Source of the DNA: Actinomycetes bacterium
GTDB taxonomy: Bacteria > Actinomycetota > Actinomycetes > Prado026
Reading direction: 5' to 3'
Length of the DNA: 38,802 bases
Assembly: GCA_036510875.1 (NCBI GenBank)
Contig: DATCDE010000072.1
Span: 1-38,802, forward strand
In this document: positions 12,435 to 21,803 of the stretch, one piece after another
Numbering within the stretch: position 1 is the stretch's first letter
Layout: each line of letters starts with the position of its first letter
The notes under the pieces: model-generated
Databases searched by the model: none
Told to the model about the DNA's origin: nothing
The model's input: the letters and a program-made list of their open reading frames with translations, nothing else
Program-made: the position numbers and the translations under genes

Positions 12435-13097
12435 TCAGCCCTGCGGTCGACCGAGGGCTTCGACGACGTCGGCGAACATGGTTGCCTTGATGGCCCCGAG
12501 CGTGGCCCGGTCCTTGCCGGCCAGCTCCCGAACCAGGTCGGCCGCCGCGTCGGGCAGGTCGTCGAGGCCGGCAACGGCATCGACGAGCCCCGCGTCGTGC
12601 GCGGCTGACGCGGGGAACCGGCGACCGGTCGTCATGGCGTCGAGGGCAGCGCGGGGTGAGAGCTTGGCCGTGATGAGTGCCGCCATGCCAGGGGTGAACG
12701 GAATGTGGATGTCCACCTCCGGGAAGCAGAAGTAGCCCCGGTCATCCCGCATCACCCGGTAGTCGTGCGCCATGGCGAGCATCGCCCCCGCCCCGAACGC
12801 GTGGCCGTTGAGCGCGGCCACGGTGGGCACCGGCAGCGTCAGCATCCGCGCAAAGAGCGCGTGCACCCGCTCGACGTACGAGCCGAGCTGGTCCGGGTGG
12901 CCACCGAGCCACTCCAGATCGAGACCGGTGGAGTAGAACTTGCCACCGCCGACGGTGACCAGCGCGGCGGGCTCACGGTCGGTGGCGATGGTGTCGAGCA
13001 GCCCGTCCAGAGAGTCCAGCCAGCCGGGGGAGAAGCGGTTCTCGTCGTCCCCGAGGTCGACCGTCCAGAGGGGTCCGTCCTGGGTGAGCGTGGGCAT
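12435..13097 (-). CDS. Enoyl-CoA hydratase/isomerase family protein
   Basis: This 220-residue crotonase-fold protein shows the oxyanion-hole segments KFYSTGLDLEWL and ALNGHAFGAGAMLAMAHDYRVM. The region RGYFCFPEVDIHIPFTPGMAALI contains one acidic residue, in FPEVDIHI, in place of the two catalytic glutamates of true hydratases. This pattern and the short length resemble delta3,delta2-enoyl-CoA isomerases, which move double bonds during breakdown of unsaturated fatty acids. I therefore favour isomerase over hydratase without certainty. The ATG at 13097 has GGAGA five bases upstream. No beta-oxidation partner lies beside it. Confidence 0.85.
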   Translation of the reverse strand: MPTLTQDGPLWTVDLGDDENRFSPGWLDSLDGLLDTIATDREPAALVTVGGGKFYSTGLDLEWLGGHPDQLGSYVERVHALFARMLTLPVPTVAALNGHAFGAGAMLAMAHDYRVMRDDRGYFCFPEVDIHIPFTPGMAALITAKLSPRAALDAMTTGRRFPASAAHDAGLVDAVAGLDDLPDAAADLVRELAGKDRATLGAIKATMFADVVEALGRPQG

Positions 13098-13204
13098 GTG
13101 TCTCCTTCCGTCCAGCGTAGGGCATCAGAGCCTTCGCTCCAGAACGCGCGCGGCGAAGACGTTCCACGGCCGAGCGCGAAGGTCGGCTCGCGGCCGGTCC
13201 CGGG

Positions 13205-13582
13205 TCACGAAGCGCGTCGGGCGCAGGCGGCTGCGGCCTCCCGCAGGGCCAGCTCGCGCGGATCGGACACCAGGTAGTAGTCCATCCGGTTCATGGCGTA
13301 GCAGAAGCCGAGGCCGAGCTGGGGGTCGGCGAAGCCGAAGGAGCCGCCTGCCCCCGGCGTGCCGAAGGCGGCGGGGGAGCCGAACTTGAAGCCCCGCCAG
13401 GGCTTGCAGTAGCCGAGGGAGAACCGTGACTCCAGGCGCAAGACCCGGTCCATCCGGCCCAGCCTCGAGGGTGGGCGCGTCGAGCCGAGGCGGGGCGAAC
13501 CGACGGCGAGGTCTCCGTAGGCCGGTGCGACGCTGCGCGCCGTCCCGATGCCGTTCGAGGCCGGTAGCTCGATGCGCATCAT
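13205..13582 (-). pseudogene. C-terminal fragment of a serine esterase / beta-lactamase-like protein
   Basis: The 125 codons read like the last quarter of an EstB/class C beta-lactamase-fold hydrolase. The segments ELPASNGIGTARSVAPAYGDLA, RLESRFSLGYCKPW, FGSPAAFGTPGAGGSFGFADPQLGLGFCYAMNRMD and a final helix are typical of that end. The catalytic SxxK motif and the Tyr motif are absent, because roughly the first 270 residues of a normal family member are missing. The matching frame continues only about 15 codons before the first ATG and then meets a stop. The linker between the first two segments is also unusual (Pro/Arg-rich), suggesting a second lesion. It cannot be an active hydrolase. Confidence 0.65.
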
Positions 13583-13704
13583 CGTGCGGTCGTGCTCAAC
13601 GAGGCGGTCCGCGCCGCGAAGCAGGTCGCGACGCCTGTGTCAGCCCCGGCCAAGAGGGCACCCGCACCTTCCTCGGGGTGTCCTCACGCGGCAGGTGACA
13701 GGGG

Positions 13705-14201
13705 CTATCTTGGGCGCCAGCGCTTCCAGTGGGCGGTCGCGGCGGCCCGGACCTTGCCGTCCCACAACAGCTCGACCTCCGCGGTCATCTCGGCCTCCAT
13801 GGCGATGGTCGCCTCAGCCCGAAGCCCGCTCGGCTCGGCTTGGCTAGCGGGCTCGGCCGCAGGTAGCGGACTTCGAGCCCGGCCGTGACGTACGACAGGT
13901 CGGCACCCGGCAGGGGCGGCCAGCCGCGGCGTTCCGCCTCCGGCATCACCGCCGCCGCACTGTGGCAGTCCAGGACGGTGGAGATGATCCCGCCGTTGAG
14001 GTAGCCGAGGCCGTTGTCGTGCTCGGGCCACGGCTCGAACACGGCCGTCACGACCCCGTCGCCGGGATAGCTGCGCAACCGCAGCCCTTTGGGGTTGCTG
14101 CGACCGCACCCGAAGCAGGGCAGGTCCGGGTACAGCCGCTCCCGGATGCTCAGTCCCTGATCGGCCCCGCCATCGGCGGGCTGCGGCACGGCGTCCGTCA
14201 T
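13705..14201 (-). pseudogene. Hotdog-fold acyl-CoA thioesterase, frameshifted
   Basis: The N-terminal part (ATG at 14201) contains CFGCGRSNPKGLRLR, the HDNGLGYLNGGIISTVLDCHSAAAV core helix of PaaI-like hotdog thioesterases, and VTAGLEVRYLRPSPLA. After about 13845 the family sequence moves to another frame: GLRAEATIAMEAEMTAEVELLWDGKVRAAATAHWKRW, ending at 13705. The switch falls in a tract of tandem pentamers (CGCTC GGCTC GGCTT GGCTA, 13827-13846). The span of 497 bases is two more than a codon multiple, as one extra pentamer would produce; removing it gives about 163 residues, a normal family length. Either a slippage mutation or a sequencing fault. TAGCTT six bases before the ATG indicates a leaderless start. 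Confidence 0.7.
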
Positions 14202-14207
14202 GACCCC

Positions 14208-14213
14208 AAGCTA
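14208..14213 (-). promoter_or_regulatory. Leaderless -10 box (TAGCTT)
   Basis: TAGCTT lies six bases upstream of the thioesterase ATG at 14201. It sits only four bases from the AAGGAT element of the divergent small membrane gene, so the two promoters share the same few turns of DNA. Confidence 0.5.
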
Positions 14214-14228
14214 CGAAAGGATGGGGCG

Positions 14229-14438
14229 GTGGGGCTCAGCGTCAGCGCCGACTCCGCCGCCGTCGTCGTGGCGCTGGCCGCGCTCGGGTTCTGGGCGTAC
14301 TGCCTGTACGACTTCGCCCGGACCGACGAGCGGTACATGCGCACGTTCTCAAGGCCGGTCTGGGTGCTGCTCTTGGTCTTTGCCAGCATCTTCGGCGCAC
14401 TGCTCTGGCTGGCCAACGGTCGGCCGCAGCGTCGCTAG
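14229..14438 (+). CDS. Small two-TM protein, PLDc_N-like
   Basis: This 69-residue protein has two membrane helices (SAAVVVALAALGFWAYCLYDF, and WVLLLVFASIFGALLWLA) joined by a charged loop ARTDERYMRTFSRP. The order helix - xYDFxRT - helix - W at the membrane edge resembles the phospholipase D N-terminal membrane domain (PLDc_N) found as stand-alone small proteins in actinobacteria. The GTG at 14229 is chosen because the hydrophobic pattern begins right after it; AAGGAT six bases upstream can serve as -10 box or, less well, as Shine-Dalgarno. It is divergent from the thioesterase gene with 27 bases between the starts. Specific role unknown. Confidence 0.65.
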   Translation: MGLSVSADSAAVVVALAALGFWAYCLYDFARTDERYMRTFSRPVWVLLLVFASIFGALLWLANGRPQRR

Positions 14439-14496
14439 GCTCTCCGGCCCGCCCCGTGGGCCGCGAGCACGTCGCGGATCCCGTGTCCGTCCCGGC

Positions 14497-15312
14497 TCAG
14501 ACCCGGCACAGGACCTCCCCGTGCAAGATTGCCAGCCACCCGTCCGGCGCCTGCGCCCAGCGCAACCACCCGTCGGCGAGCCGTTCGAGATCCGGCCGGG
14601 ACACCAGCCCCTCAGCCACGGCTTGCTCCCCGAACGACGAGGCGAGCAGCCGGTCGGCCCACGCGCCGCCCCACCAGGCCCGGTCGGCGCCGTCGGCGTA
14701 GCACCAGGCGGAGGCACTGGGAGTGATCGTGCGGAATCCGGCCTGCTGCGCCCAGCCGAGCAGCCGCCGACCAGCATCCGGCTCACCGCCGTTGTGCCGG
14801 GCCACCCGCTCGTACAGCGCGAGCCACTCATCGAGCTCCGGGACCTCGGGGAACCAGGTGAAGGCCGCGTAGTCGGCGTCCCGGGCGGCGACGACGCCGC
14901 CCGGGCGGCACACCCGCCGCATCTCGCGGAGCGCAACGACGGGGTCACTGACGTGCTGGAGCACCTGGTGGGCATGGACGACGTCGAAGGAGCCGTCCCG
15001 GAAGGGGAGTCGCTCGCCACGGGCCGCCGCCACGGCCACGTCGGCACCGGACCTGGCGCAGGTCGACCGGGTCCGGCCCAGGATCGACTCGGCGCTGTCC
15101 ACCGCGACGACTCGTCCGGGTGCCACCAGGCCTGCGAGGTCTGCGGTGATGGTCCCCGGGCCGCACCCGAGGTCGAGCACCACCAGCCCCGGGTGAAGCG
15201 ACGGGAGCAGGTAGCCGGCCGAGTTCTCGGCCGTGCGCCAGGTATGGGAGCGAAGGACCGGCTCGGCGTGGCCATGGGTGTAGCGGGGCTGAGCGGGGGG
15301 CTGGGCAGCCAT
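14497..15312 (-). CDS. SAM-dependent methyltransferase (UbiE-like)
   Basis: This 271-residue enzyme has motif I LVVLDLGCGPGTITADLA (residues 43-60), the acidic end of beta2 in VVAVDSAESIL, the motif II region AARGERLPFRDGSFDVVHAHQVLQHV and motif III VCRPGGVVAARD. The sequence FRDGSFDVVHAHQVLQHVSDP is characteristic of UbiE/COQ5-like small-molecule methyltransferases. The segment DADYAAFTWFP and the long C-terminal cap recur in a well-populated actinobacterial subgroup with no assigned substrate. The ATG at 15312 is supported by TAGGTT six bases upstream, again a leaderless layout. It is monocistronic. Confidence 0.87.
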   Translation of the reverse strand: MAAQPPAQPRYTHGHAEPVLRSHTWRTAENSAGYLLPSLHPGLVVLDLGCGPGTITADLAGLVAPGRVVAVDSAESILGRTRSTCARSGADVAVAAARGERLPFRDGSFDVVHAHQVLQHVSDPVVALREMRRVCRPGGVVAARDADYAAFTWFPEVPELDEWLALYERVARHNGGEPDAGRRLLGWAQQAGFRTITPSASAWCYADGADRAWWGGAWADRLLASSFGEQAVAEGLVSRPDLERLADGWLRWAQAPDGWLAILHGEVLCRV

Positions 15313-15318
15313 CGCCCG

Positions 15319-15324
15319 AACCTA
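15319..15324 (-). promoter_or_regulatory. Leaderless -10 box (TAGGTT)
   Basis: TAGGTT lies six bases upstream of the methyltransferase ATG at 15312; no Shine-Dalgarno is present. Confidence 0.5.
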
Positions 15325-15353
15325 CGTGGGTGCCGGTCCGAACGCGCCTCGGG

Positions 15354-15536
15354 TCAGCCGATCGGGGCGGCCAGCGAGCCGGGGACCAGCCCCGGGTTCA
15401 TGTGCTCGGTCACGTCCAGCGCCAGGCCGTCGAGCTCGGCGGCCGTGCTCGACCAGCCGCACTGGCAGGTGACCCGGTTCAGCCCGGTCGTCGTCTGGGT
15501 GAGCGGGCCGGTCCGGTGATCATTCTTCGACGTCAT
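15354..15536 (-). CDS. Small hypothetical protein (60 aa) with a CxC pair
   Basis: The 60 residues contain VTCQCGWSSTAAELDGLALDVTEHMN, which reads like a small single-domain protein: a Cys-X-Cys-Gly-Trp strand followed by a helix ending in His. That spacing could bind a metal (two Cys and one His visible), as in short actinobacterial zinc-ribbon-like proteins. The start at 15536 has no clear Shine-Dalgarno. I do not recognise a named family; real coding is supported mainly by the composition of this central segment. Confidence 0.45.
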   Translation of the reverse strand: MTSKNDHRTGPLTQTTTGLNRVTCQCGWSSTAAELDGLALDVTEHMNPGLVPGSLAAPIG

Positions 15537-15656
15537 GGTGGCTACCTGCTGGCTCGTTCGTCGAGGAGACGGGCTCGTTGCCGCCTCCGGTAAGTGGTCG
15601 ACCGCTGATGGTACGCACAGGGCAAACTGATCACGCGGGAGGAGGCCCCGGCGGGT

Positions 15657-17618
15657 CTAGTCGAGCGCGACGACGGCTTGGGCGAACTGCGCCGCGTACA
15701 GCCGGGCGTAGGCGCCGCCGGCGCTGATCAGCTGCTCATGGCTGCCCTGTTCGACGATCCGCCCGGACTCCATGACGAGGATCACGTCCGCGTCCCGGAT
15801 CGTCGACAGCCGGTGCGCGATGACGAAGCTGGTGCGCCCGCTGCGCAGCGAGCTCATGGCCCGCTGGATCAGTACCTCGGTCCGGGTGTCGACCGAGCTG
15901 GTGGCCTCGTCCAGGATCAGGATGGCCGGGTCGGAGAGGAACGCCCGCGCGATGGTCAGCAGCTGCTTCTCACCGGCGCTGACGTTGGTCGCCTCCTCGT
16001 CGATGACCGTGTCGTAGCCGTCCGGCAGGGTACGCACGAACCGGTCCACGTGAGTGGCCTGAGCGGCCCGCATGAGGTCGTCGTGGGTGGCGCCGTCCGC
16101 CCCGTAGGCGATGTTCTCCGCGATGGTGCCGCCGAACAGCCAGGTGTCCTGAAGCACCATTCCCATGGTGGACCGCAGGTCGTCCCTGGTCATGGCGGCG
16201 ATGTCGACCCCGTCGAGGGTGATCCGCCCGGAGTCCACCTCATAGAACCGCATCAGCAAGTTGACCAGGGTGGTCTTGCCGGCGCCGGTCGGTCCGACGA
16301 TCGCCACCGTCCGACCCGGCTCGACGGCCAGCGACATGTCCTCGATGAGCGGCTGCGCCGGGTCGTAGGCGAAGTTCACGTGCTCGAACGCCACCCGGCC
16401 CAGGACCTGCGCGGGCCGGGCCGGCGTGACCGGGTCGGGGCTCTGCTCCGGGGCGTCCAGCAGCTCGAAGACCCGCTCCGCGGACGCCACGCCGGACTGC
16501 AGCAGGTTGGCCATGCTGGCGATCTGGGAGATCGGCTGGCTGAACTGGCGGCTGTACTGGATGAACGCCTGCACGTCACCGATCGACATCGCACCGGAGG
16601 CCACCCGCAGGCCTCCCACGACGGCCACCAGCACGTAGCCGACGTTGCCGATGAACGTCATGGCCGGCTGGATCGTCCCGGAGATGAACTGGGCCCGGAA
16701 GCTCGACCCGTACAGCGCCTCGTTGAGCCCGCGGAACGTCTCCGCCGACTCGTGCTCGCGGCCGAACGCCTTGACCAGGGAGTGCCCGGAGTACATCTCC
16801 TCGATGTGGCCGTTGAGCTGTCCCGTGGTGGACCACTGGGCGACGAACTGCGGTTGGGCGCGCTTGCCGATCACGGTGGCGAGCAGTACGGACGCGGGCA
16901 CGGTGACCAGCGCGACCAGCGCCAGCAGCGGTGAGATCACGAACATCATCACCAACACCCCGACGACGGTCAGCACCGAGGTGACCAGCTGGCTCATCGT
17001 CTGCTGCAGCGTCGTCGCGATGTTGTCGATGTCGTTCGTCACGCGGCTGAGCACCTCGCCGCGTTGCTGGCCGTCGAAGTACTTCAGCGGCAGCCGGGCC
17101 AGCTTGGCCTCGACGTCCTCGCGCAGCCGGTACACCGTGCGCTGCACCACGCCCGCGGTCAGCCGGCCCTGGAACAGGGCGAACACGGAGGCGGAGACGT
17201 AGACCAGCAGTGCCACCATCAGCACCCGGCCGACCGCGGTGAAGTCGATGCCCTGCCCTGGAACGAAGTTGATCGAGGCCAGCATGTCCGCGAGCGTGGT
17301 CTCGCCGGCACTGCGCAGCTGGCCCACCGCCTGGTCCTTCGTAACCCCGGCCGGGATGCGTCGGCCGACCACGCCGGTGAAGATCAGGTCGGTGGCCCGG
17401 CCCAGGATCTTGGGCCCGAGCACGTTCAGCGCGACGCTGATGACACCGAGGGCGAGGAGGCTGAGGACCACGGGCCGCTCGGGGCCCAGCATGCGCAGCA
17501 GCCGACGGCTGGAGCCGCGGAAGTCCATGGACTTCTCCACCGGGCCGCCGCCGCCCATCCAGTGACCGGGGCCGCGTGCTGGCAGGGGCCGGCGCTCGAC
17601 GGTGCCGGCGGTGCTCAC
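15657..17618 (-). CDS. ABC exporter half-transporter (canonical ATPase site)
   Basis: This 653-residue fusion of a six-helix transmembrane domain and an ATPase is a type IV (LmrA/MsbA-like) exporter subunit. The ATPase has Walker [10 protein letters not shown], signature [15 protein letters not shown], Walker [13 protein letters not shown] with the catalytic Glu, and switch His in VIAHRLSTI. The transmembrane part starts about residue 50 ([20 protein letters not shown]). The GTG at 17618 overlaps the stop codon of the partner gene (GTGA), so the two are translationally coupled and almost certainly form one heterodimer. An insertion of about 40 residues after the first helix ([26 protein letters not shown]...) is typical of this paired actinobacterial class. 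Substrate unknown; multidrug or lipid export is the usual role. Confidence 0.92.
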   Translation of the reverse strand: MSTAGTVERRPLPARGPGHWMGGGGPVEKSMDFRGSSRRLLRMLGPERPVVLSLLALGVISVALNVLGPKILGRATDLIFTGVVGRRIPAGVTKDQAVGQLRSAGETTLADMLASINFVPGQGIDFTAVGRVLMVALLVYVSASVFALFQGRLTAGVVQRTVYRLREDVEAKLARLPLKYFDGQQRGEVLSRVTNDIDNIATTLQQTMSQLVTSVLTVVGVLVMMFVISPLLALVALVTVPASVLLATVIGKRAQPQFVAQWSTTGQLNGHIEEMYSGHSLVKAFGREHESAETFRGLNEALYGSSFRAQFISGTIQPAMTFIGNVGYVLVAVVGGLRVASGAMSIGDVQAFIQYSRQFSQPISQIASMANLLQSGVASAERVFELLDAPEQSPDPVTPARPAQVLGRVAFEHVNFAYDPAQPLIEDMSLAVEPGRTVAIVGPTGAGKTTLVNLLMRFYEVDSGRITLDGVDIAAMTRDDLRSTMGMVLQDTWLFGGTIAENIAYGADGATHDDLMRAAQATHVDRFVRTLPDGYDTVIDEEATNVSAGEKQLLTIARAFLSDPAILILDEATSSVDTRTEVLIQRAMSSLRSGRTSFVIAHRLSTIRDADVILVMESGRIVEQGSHEQLISAGGAYARLYAAQFAQAVVALD

Positions 17619-19348
17619 GCAGCCTCCTGCTCGGTCAGCTGGGACAGCACGATCTCGCGATAGGTCGCGTTGTCGGCCATCAGCTCGCGGTGAGTGCCGG
17701 TTCCCACGACGGTGCCCTCGTCGAGCACGACGATGTGGTCGGCGCCCCGGATCGTGCTGACCCGCTGAGCCACGATGACGACCGTGGCGTCCGCGGTCTC
17801 CTCGGCCAGGGCGGCGCGCAGGGCGGCGTCCGTGGCGTAGTCGAGCGCGGAGAAGGAGTCGTCGAACAGGTAGATCTCCGGACGGCGGACCAGCACTCGG
17901 GCGATAGCGAGCCGCTGTCGCTGCCCACCCGAGACGTTGCCGCCCCCCTGGGCGATCGGCGCCTCGAGCCCCCCGGGCATCTGCTCGACGAACTCGCGGG
18001 CCTGGGCCACCTCCAGTGCGTGCCACAGCTCCTCGTCGCTGGCGTCCGGGCGGCCGTACCGCAGGTTCGAGGCCACCGTGCCCGAGAACAGGTAGGGCTT
18101 CTGCGGCACGAGTCCCACCGTCCGGGAAAGCAGCGCGGGGTCGAGCTGTCGGACATCGACGCCGTCGACGAGGACCGATCCTGCGGTTGCGTCGAACAGC
18201 CGCGGGATCAGGTTGAGCAGCGTGGTCTTGCCGCTGCCCGTGCTGCCGATCACCGCCGTGGTCTCACCCGGTCGGGCGAGCATCGACACGTCCCTGACCA
18301 CCGGCGCCTGCGCGCCGGGGTAGTGGAAGCCGGCCCCGCGCAGCTCGAGGTAGCCGTGCTGGGGCAGCTCGGTGACCGGCTCGGCCGCCAGGACGACGCT
18401 CGACTCGGTGCTGAGCACCTCCTCGATGCGCTCGGCGGAGACCTCGGCCCGCGGGACCATCACGAACATGAAGGTGGCCATCATGACGGCCATCAGGATC
18501 TGCATGAGGTAGCTCAGGAACGCCGTGAGCGCCCCGATCTGCATGGCCCCGCTGTCGATGCGGTGGGCGCCGAACCACAGCACGGCCACGCTGGACACGT
18601 TGATGACGAGCAGCACGCTCGGGAACATCAGCGCCATCAGCCGCCCGACGCCGAGCGAGACGGTCATCAGCTGGTCGTTGGCCCCGGCGAAGCGCTCCTG
18701 CTCGTGCTCGTCCCGGACGAACGCCCGGATCACCCGGATGCCGGTGATCTGCTCGCGCAGCAGCCGGTTCACCAGGTCGATGCGGTCCTGCATCTTGCGG
18801 AACAGCGGCCGCATCCGGCTCACGATGGCCACGACGATGACGATCAGCACCGGGACGACGACGAGCAGCAGCCCGGAAAGGGGGATGTCCTGCCGCATCG
18901 CCATGATCACGCCGCCGACGCCCATGATCGGCGCCGCGACCATGAGCGTGAACGTCATCAGGGCCAGCATCTGGACCTGCTGCACGTCGTTCGTCGTCCG
19001 GGTGATCAGGGACGGGGCCCCGAAGTGGCCGACCTCCCGGGCCGAGAACGACTGGACCTGGTCGAACACCGCACCCCGGACGTCGCGGCCGAGCGCCATC
19101 GCCACCTTGGCGCCGAGGTAGACCGCCGCCATCGCGCAGGCCACCTGGAAGACGGTGATGACCAGCATGAGGGCACCGACCCGGACGATGTAGCCGGTGT
19201 CGCCCTTGACCACGCCGTTGTCGATGATGTCCGCGTTGAGCGTGGGCAGGTACAGCGTGGCGAGGGTCTGCAGGAACTGCAGCAGCATCACCACTGCGAC
19301 CGTCCTCGCATAGGGACGCAGGAAGGTGCGGAGCAGGCGCACGAGCAC
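17615..19348 (-). CDS. ABC exporter half-transporter (degenerate ATPase site)
   Basis: This 577-residue half-transporter has six membrane helices (the first two at residues 13-35 and 50-75) and an ATPase with Walker [10 protein letters not shown], signature [16 protein letters not shown] and Walker [13 protein letters not shown]. The residue after the Walker B aspartate is Asp rather than the catalytic Glu, and the switch position is Gln ([10 protein letters not shown]) rather than His. Both are marks of the degenerate subunit in heterodimeric exporters such as BmrCD, LmrCD and TM287/288. It is the first gene of the pair. The GTG at 19348 is supported by TAGGCT six bases upstream, so the operon is probably transcribed as a leaderless mRNA. 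Confidence 0.92.
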   Translation of the reverse strand: MLVRLLRTFLRPYARTVAVVMLLQFLQTLATLYLPTLNADIIDNGVVKGDTGYIVRVGALMLVITVFQVACAMAAVYLGAKVAMALGRDVRGAVFDQVQSFSAREVGHFGAPSLITRTTNDVQQVQMLALMTFTLMVAAPIMGVGGVIMAMRQDIPLSGLLLVVVPVLIVIVVAIVSRMRPLFRKMQDRIDLVNRLLREQITGIRVIRAFVRDEHEQERFAGANDQLMTVSLGVGRLMALMFPSVLLVINVSSVAVLWFGAHRIDSGAMQIGALTAFLSYLMQILMAVMMATFMFVMVPRAEVSAERIEEVLSTESSVVLAAEPVTELPQHGYLELRGAGFHYPGAQAPVVRDVSMLARPGETTAVIGSTGSGKTTLLNLIPRLFDATAGSVLVDGVDVRQLDPALLSRTVGLVPQKPYLFSGTVASNLRYGRPDASDEELWHALEVAQAREFVEQMPGGLEAPIAQGGGNVSGGQRQRLAIARVLVRRPEIYLFDDSFSALDYATDAALRAALAEETADATVVIVAQRVSTIRGADHIVVLDEGTVVGTGTHRELMADNATYREIVLSQLTEQEAA

Positions 19349-19354
19349 GCGGTA

Positions 19355-19360
19355 AGCCTA
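19355..19360 (-). promoter_or_regulatory. Leaderless -10 box of the ABC exporter operon (TAGGCT)
   Basis: CTAGGCTTACCGCGTG places TAGGCT six bases before the GTG start. It differs from the argG promoter at two positions in 16. Confidence 0.55.
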
Positions 19361-19505
19361 GGCCAGCCACGCCGTGCGTCCACCGGCCCGCTAGGCACCC
19401 CGGATGGCTCATGGCCCCGGCCCCGGCTGCCGATAGAGAGGACAACGGGGGCCCGGCGTTGTGCGCCGTGGCCCTTCGACGTGCTGGGGGAGGGGGTCTC
19501 GCATC

Positions 19506-21803
19506 GTGTTGGGGGGACAGCGGCGCGCGGCCGGGCGCGGGACCCGCGTTGTCGCGCGGCTGGGCAGCCTCACCTGGGCCTGGGTCTTCGCCGGGGTCTT
19601 CGGCGGCCTGGCCCTGCGCGGCGAGGCACAAAGCGATGTCGGCCGCTCGTACCTGCTGGTCATCCTCACCGGCTTCTTCCTCACGGCCATCGCGCGACTC
19701 GGTGCCGTGGGCGCAGTCTGGAGCCAGCGCCGGCTCGCCGCGCTGGTTCTGGCGACAGCGATGCTCGCGTGGGCCGCCGGCTCCGCCGTCCTGACCGCGT
19801 CCGGGTTGGCCAACGTCCACACCTCGTTCCCGGCGCCTGGCGAGTGGCTGTTCCTGATCTTCTATCTCGCGGTGGCCGGATACGTCTTCCTCGACGCCGA
19901 CCGCCCGCCGTCCACGGCGCTCAGCGCCTGGCTGGACGCGGCCGTGGTCACCGGTGGCGTCGCCTGCCTGGCCGGCGCCCTGCTGCTGGTGCCGATGACG
20001 GCGACCTTCGGCCCCAAGGGCCTGCCCCTCATGCTGGCGCTGATGTACCCGCTGCTCGACCTGATGCTGGCCCTGGTGGTCGTGGCCCAGGCGGTGCTGC
20101 GGGCCCGCCGCTGGGACCCTTCGACGCTGCTCCTCGCGGTCGGGTTCGTGCTGCTCGCGGTCGCCGACTCCAGCATCGTGCTGAACCTCAGCTCGGGCGG
20201 CTACGACTTCACCCTGCTGCTCGACGTGACCTACGGGCTGGCCTTCGCGCTGGTGGCGACGTCGGCCTGCCGGGTCCCACGGGTGGGCAGCCTCCCGTCG
20301 GCCGCAGGGACGGGGAGCAAGATCCTGCTCAGCGCGGTGTCCGTGGCCTTGCTCTCCCTCGTGCTGCGGCCAGACGGAGCGCTCGGCTGGTACGTGACGA
20401 TCCTCGCTGTGGCCACCCTGCTGGCCGCCGGGGCACGCATGGCGCTGGCCCTGCGGGAGGCGCACGGCGCCGCGGAGGCCCAGCAGCTCTCGCTCACCGA
20501 CGACCTGACCGGCCTGCCGAACCGGCGGGCGGTCCTCGCCCAGATCGACGCCGCGATCAAGGCGGACCGGGTGTTGGCGCTCATGCTCATCGACCTCGAC
20601 GGGTTCAAGGACGTCAACGACACCTTCGGCCACGTCTCTGGCGACGCCGTCCTGCGGTTGTCCGGGCAGCGGATGCGAGCCGCCCTGCCCCGGCACGTCC
20701 AGGTGGGTCGACTGGGTGGCGACGAGTTCGCGATCCTCGTCGAGCAGGACGACCCGGTTCAGCTGCTCGAGACGGCGAACGCGCTGCGCGCGGTCCTGTC
20801 CAAGCCGACGATGGTCGAGGACCTGGAGCTCGCCGTCGGGGCCTCGATCGGGATCACGGTGCGCGAGAGGGGTGACCGGGTCAGCCCAGACCTGCTCCGC
20901 AGAGCCGACGTGGCCATGTACCAGGCCAAGATCAGTCGTGCTGGCGCGCTGCTCTACGACCACGGTAGCGACGGCTCCTCGCGCAAGCGGCTGCGCCTGG
21001 CCGAGGAGCTGCGGCGCGCCCTGCAGGGCGACGAGCTCACGGTGCACTACCAGCCGCAGGTGGAGGCAGCCACCCAGCGGGTGCTGGGGGTCGAGGCACT
21101 GGTCCGCTGGCAGCACCCGCAGCACGGTCTCGTGCTACCGGCCATCTTCCTTCCGGTGGCCAGACAGACCGGGCTCATGCTGGCAATCTCCGAGATCGTC
21201 CTGCAGCAGCTGGTCGACGACGCTCGCCGCTGGGAGGCCAGCGGGCTGTCGCTGCGGCTGTCCATGAACGTCGCCCCGCCGGAGCTGCTCGGAGGGCTGT
21301 TCCTGCCCCGCCTGTTCGACGTCGTCCAGGCCTCTGGCCTGGCTCCGGACACCTTCATCCTGGAAGTGACCGAGGATTCCTTCCTCGCCGACCCGCAGCG
21401 AGCCCGGCAGATCCTGGACGACGTCCGGGCCGTAGGGGTACAGCTGTCCATCGACGACTACGGGACTGGGTTCTCCTCCCTAGCCTACGTGCGCGACCTG
21501 CCGGTTCAGGAGCTGAAGATGGACCGGTCGTTCGTGTCCACCATCTGCCGTGACCGTCGCAGCCGCATGATCGTCGCGTCCACGAACCAGATGGCGCACG
21601 CCCTGGGCATGCGGCTGGTGGCGGAGGGCGTCGAGGACGCCGCGACGGCCGCGGAGCTGGTGGCGATCGGCGTCGACTCGATGCAGGGCTTCCACCTGGC
21701 CCGACCGATGCCCGCGTCCGAGGTGGAGCCGTGGGTCCGCCGCTGGTCCGCAGGGCGCTTGGGCGACTACGCGTCGCTGCCGCTGCGCCCCGGCGTGGCC
21801 TGA
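19506..21803 (+). CDS. Membrane GGDEF-EAL cyclic di-GMP enzyme
   Basis: This roughly 765-residue protein has about nine N-terminal membrane helices (residues 15-310), a GGDEF domain and a C-terminal EAL domain. The diguanylate cyclase motif is intact (RLGGDEF, residues 404-408), with no RxxD feedback site before it. The phosphodiesterase motif is also intact: EAL in GVEALVRW, Asn in MNVAP, Glu in LEVTED, DDYGTGFSS, Lys in LKMDRSF and Glu in AEGVED. Either activity is therefore possible. The membrane part lacks a sensor fold that I can name. Start: GTG at 19506 follows GGGGAGGGGG nine bases upstream; a GTG at 19461 in the same frame is the alternative. Its last 37 bases overlap the convergent acyltransferase gene. 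Confidence 0.92.
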   Translation: MLGGQRRAAGRGTRVVARLGSLTWAWVFAGVFGGLALRGEAQSDVGRSYLLVILTGFFLTAIARLGAVGAVWSQRRLAALVLATAMLAWAAGSAVLTASGLANVHTSFPAPGEWLFLIFYLAVAGYVFLDADRPPSTALSAWLDAAVVTGGVACLAGALLLVPMTATFGPKGLPLMLALMYPLLDLMLALVVVAQAVLRARRWDPSTLLLAVGFVLLAVADSSIVLNLSSGGYDFTLLLDVTYGLAFALVATSACRVPRVGSLPSAAGTGSKILLSAVSVALLSLVLRPDGALGWYVTILAVATLLAAGARMALALREAHGAAEAQQLSLTDDLTGLPNRRAVLAQIDAAIKADRVLALMLIDLDGFKDVNDTFGHVSGDAVLRLSGQRMRAALPRHVQVGRLGGDEFAILVEQDDPVQLLETANALRAVLSKPTMVEDLELAVGASIGITVRERGDRVSPDLLRRADVAMYQAKISRAGALLYDHGSDGSSRKRLRLAEELRRALQGDELTVHYQPQVEAATQRVLGVEALVRWQHPQHGLVLPAIFLPVARQTGLMLAISEIVLQQLVDDARRWEASGLSLRLSMNVAPPELLGGLFLPRLFDVVQASGLAPDTFILEVTEDSFLADPQRARQILDDVRAVGVQLSIDDYGTGFSSLAYVRDLPVQELKMDRSFVSTICRDRRSRMIVASTNQMAHALGMRLVAEGVEDAATAAELVAIGVDSMQGFHLARPMPASEVEPWVRRWSAGRLGDYASLPLRPGVA

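Noticed and set aside
17619-18026. N-terminal extension of the second ABC exporter subunit
   Set aside because: It lies wholly within the coding region of the partner gene in another frame and is Arg/Gly-rich; the GTGA overlap at 17615-17618 is the natural start.
17576-20875. Plus-strand open frame of 1,099 codons
   Set aside because: It is antisense to the ABC exporter gene and then out of frame with the GGDEF-EAL gene. The composition (HDQ-, GRR-rich) is that of a shadow frame in GC-rich DNA.
18264-21125. Minus-strand open frame of 953 codons opposite the GGDEF-EAL gene
   Set aside because: Same reason: very high His/Gln/Arg/Gly content and no motif; the plus strand carries intact GGDEF and EAL motifs.
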